From Streptomyces griseus (lineage in GTDB: Bacteria; Bacteroidota; Bacteroidia; Chitinophagales; Chitinophagaceae), in contig CALPIT020000156.1 of the NCBI GenBank assembly GCA_943323705.2, positions 1 to 6,153 on the forward strand: a DNA stretch of 6,153 nucleotides, read 5' to 3'. The notes beneath the pieces are model-generated. The model had not been told where the DNA came from, ran no database searches, and was given only the letters and a program-made list of their open reading frames with translations. Numbering within the stretch: the first letter of the stretch is position 1; the number at the start of each line of letters is the position of its first letter. Position numbers and translations under genes: made by a program. Below are positions 5,878 through 6,153 of the stretch, piece after piece.

Positions 5878-6153
5878 ATGCCCTTAAATATTTTCCTTAC
5901 AGAAACCAGTAGCGCGGCAAATTACTTGCCCATAGTTATTCAGCTTGTTTTTGCATTAGGCTTGGTCTTCACTATTATCTGGGGCTCCGATAAATTGGGA
6001 CCCAAAAGAAAAACTTCAGATAAACTTCAGAATTTTGAAAGTGGAATCGAAATCAAGGGTAATGCCCGTCAACCTATGGCCATCAAGTATTTTCTGGTGG
6101 CTATTTTGTTTGTGCTTTTCGATGTGGAAGTAATTTTCTTTTATCCTTACGCA
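5878..6153 (+). CDS. nuoA: NADH-quinone oxidoreductase subunit A, 5' part
   Basis: A membrane subunit of respiratory complex I, next to the quinone-site region, where NADH oxidation is coupled to proton pumping. The 92 codons present show the first helix (about 17-36), the loop 'FESGIEIKGNARQPMAIKYF' (53-72) and the second helix with 'FDVEVIFFYPYA' (81-92). D82 and E84 correspond to the conserved acidic pair of the family. The third helix, about 30 residues, lies beyond the right edge. The ATG at 5878 is preceded by a short leader with no Shine-Dalgarno. The 'ESG' in the loop, where mitochondrial ND3 has 'ECG', is normal for bacteria. As first gene after a terminator and promoter, it probably heads a nuo operon, which cannot be seen here. 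Confidence 0.96.
   Translation, partial: MPLNIFLTETSSAANYLPIVIQLVFALGLVFTIIWGSDKLGPKRKTSDKLQNFESGIEIKGNARQPMAIKYFLVAILFVLFDVEVIFFYPYA

Noticed and set aside
6034..6045. Ser in place of Cys in the NuoA 'E-C-G' loop
   Set aside because: The Cys is typical of mitochondrial ND3; bacterial NuoA proteins, including that of E. coli, commonly read 'FESG'.

Overview
The window looks like ordinary chromosomal sequence from a member of the Bacteroidota. The evidence is AT-rich DNA, A-rich translation leaders with almost no Shine-Dalgarno sequences, promoter matches of the Bacteroidota type (TTG ... TAnnTTTG), a TonB protein with the N-terminal 'LLD-LFE-RNK-YGAY-LRK' signature common in that phylum, and a HisRS beginning 'KPSLPQGMRDF'. 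A Chitinophagales-like lineage is possible, but I cannot prove it from this sequence.

Left part, minus strand (1-1818): a two-gene unit read leftwards. A low-molecular-weight protein tyrosine phosphatase comes first. Histidyl-tRNA synthetase (hisS) follows, and its start overlaps the phosphatase stop by one base (TAATG). hisS runs off the left edge with only its last few codons missing. No coding region other than hisS is seen in 1-1342.

Middle part, plus strand (1948-5746): a divergent envelope cluster of four genes. These are a TonB-family energy transducer, an 85-residue two-helix membrane protein, a PstS-like phosphate-binding-family lipoprotein, and an exported TPR protein. A hairpin lies between the first two genes and ends directly at the second start codon. 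The second and third genes overlap by one base (TGATG). The cluster ends at a strong intrinsic terminator (5781-5818). TonB, a PstS-like lipoprotein and a TPR protein side by side is, from memory, a recurring arrangement in Bacteroidota, often together with exbB/exbD. No exbB or exbD is present here. The shared role is not established; a TonB-linked envelope or transport function is the reasonable inference.

Right edge, plus strand (5824-6153): a near-consensus Bacteroidota promoter followed by the start of nuoA, presumably the first gene of a complex I (nuo) operon that continues outside the window.

I found no mobile element, CRISPR array, tRNA or rRNA gene, or defence system. The points most worth checking are the orphan PstS-like/TonB/TPR group, the hairpin abutting a start codon, and the small Met/Gly-repeat membrane protein. 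I do not see a convincing undescribed system.
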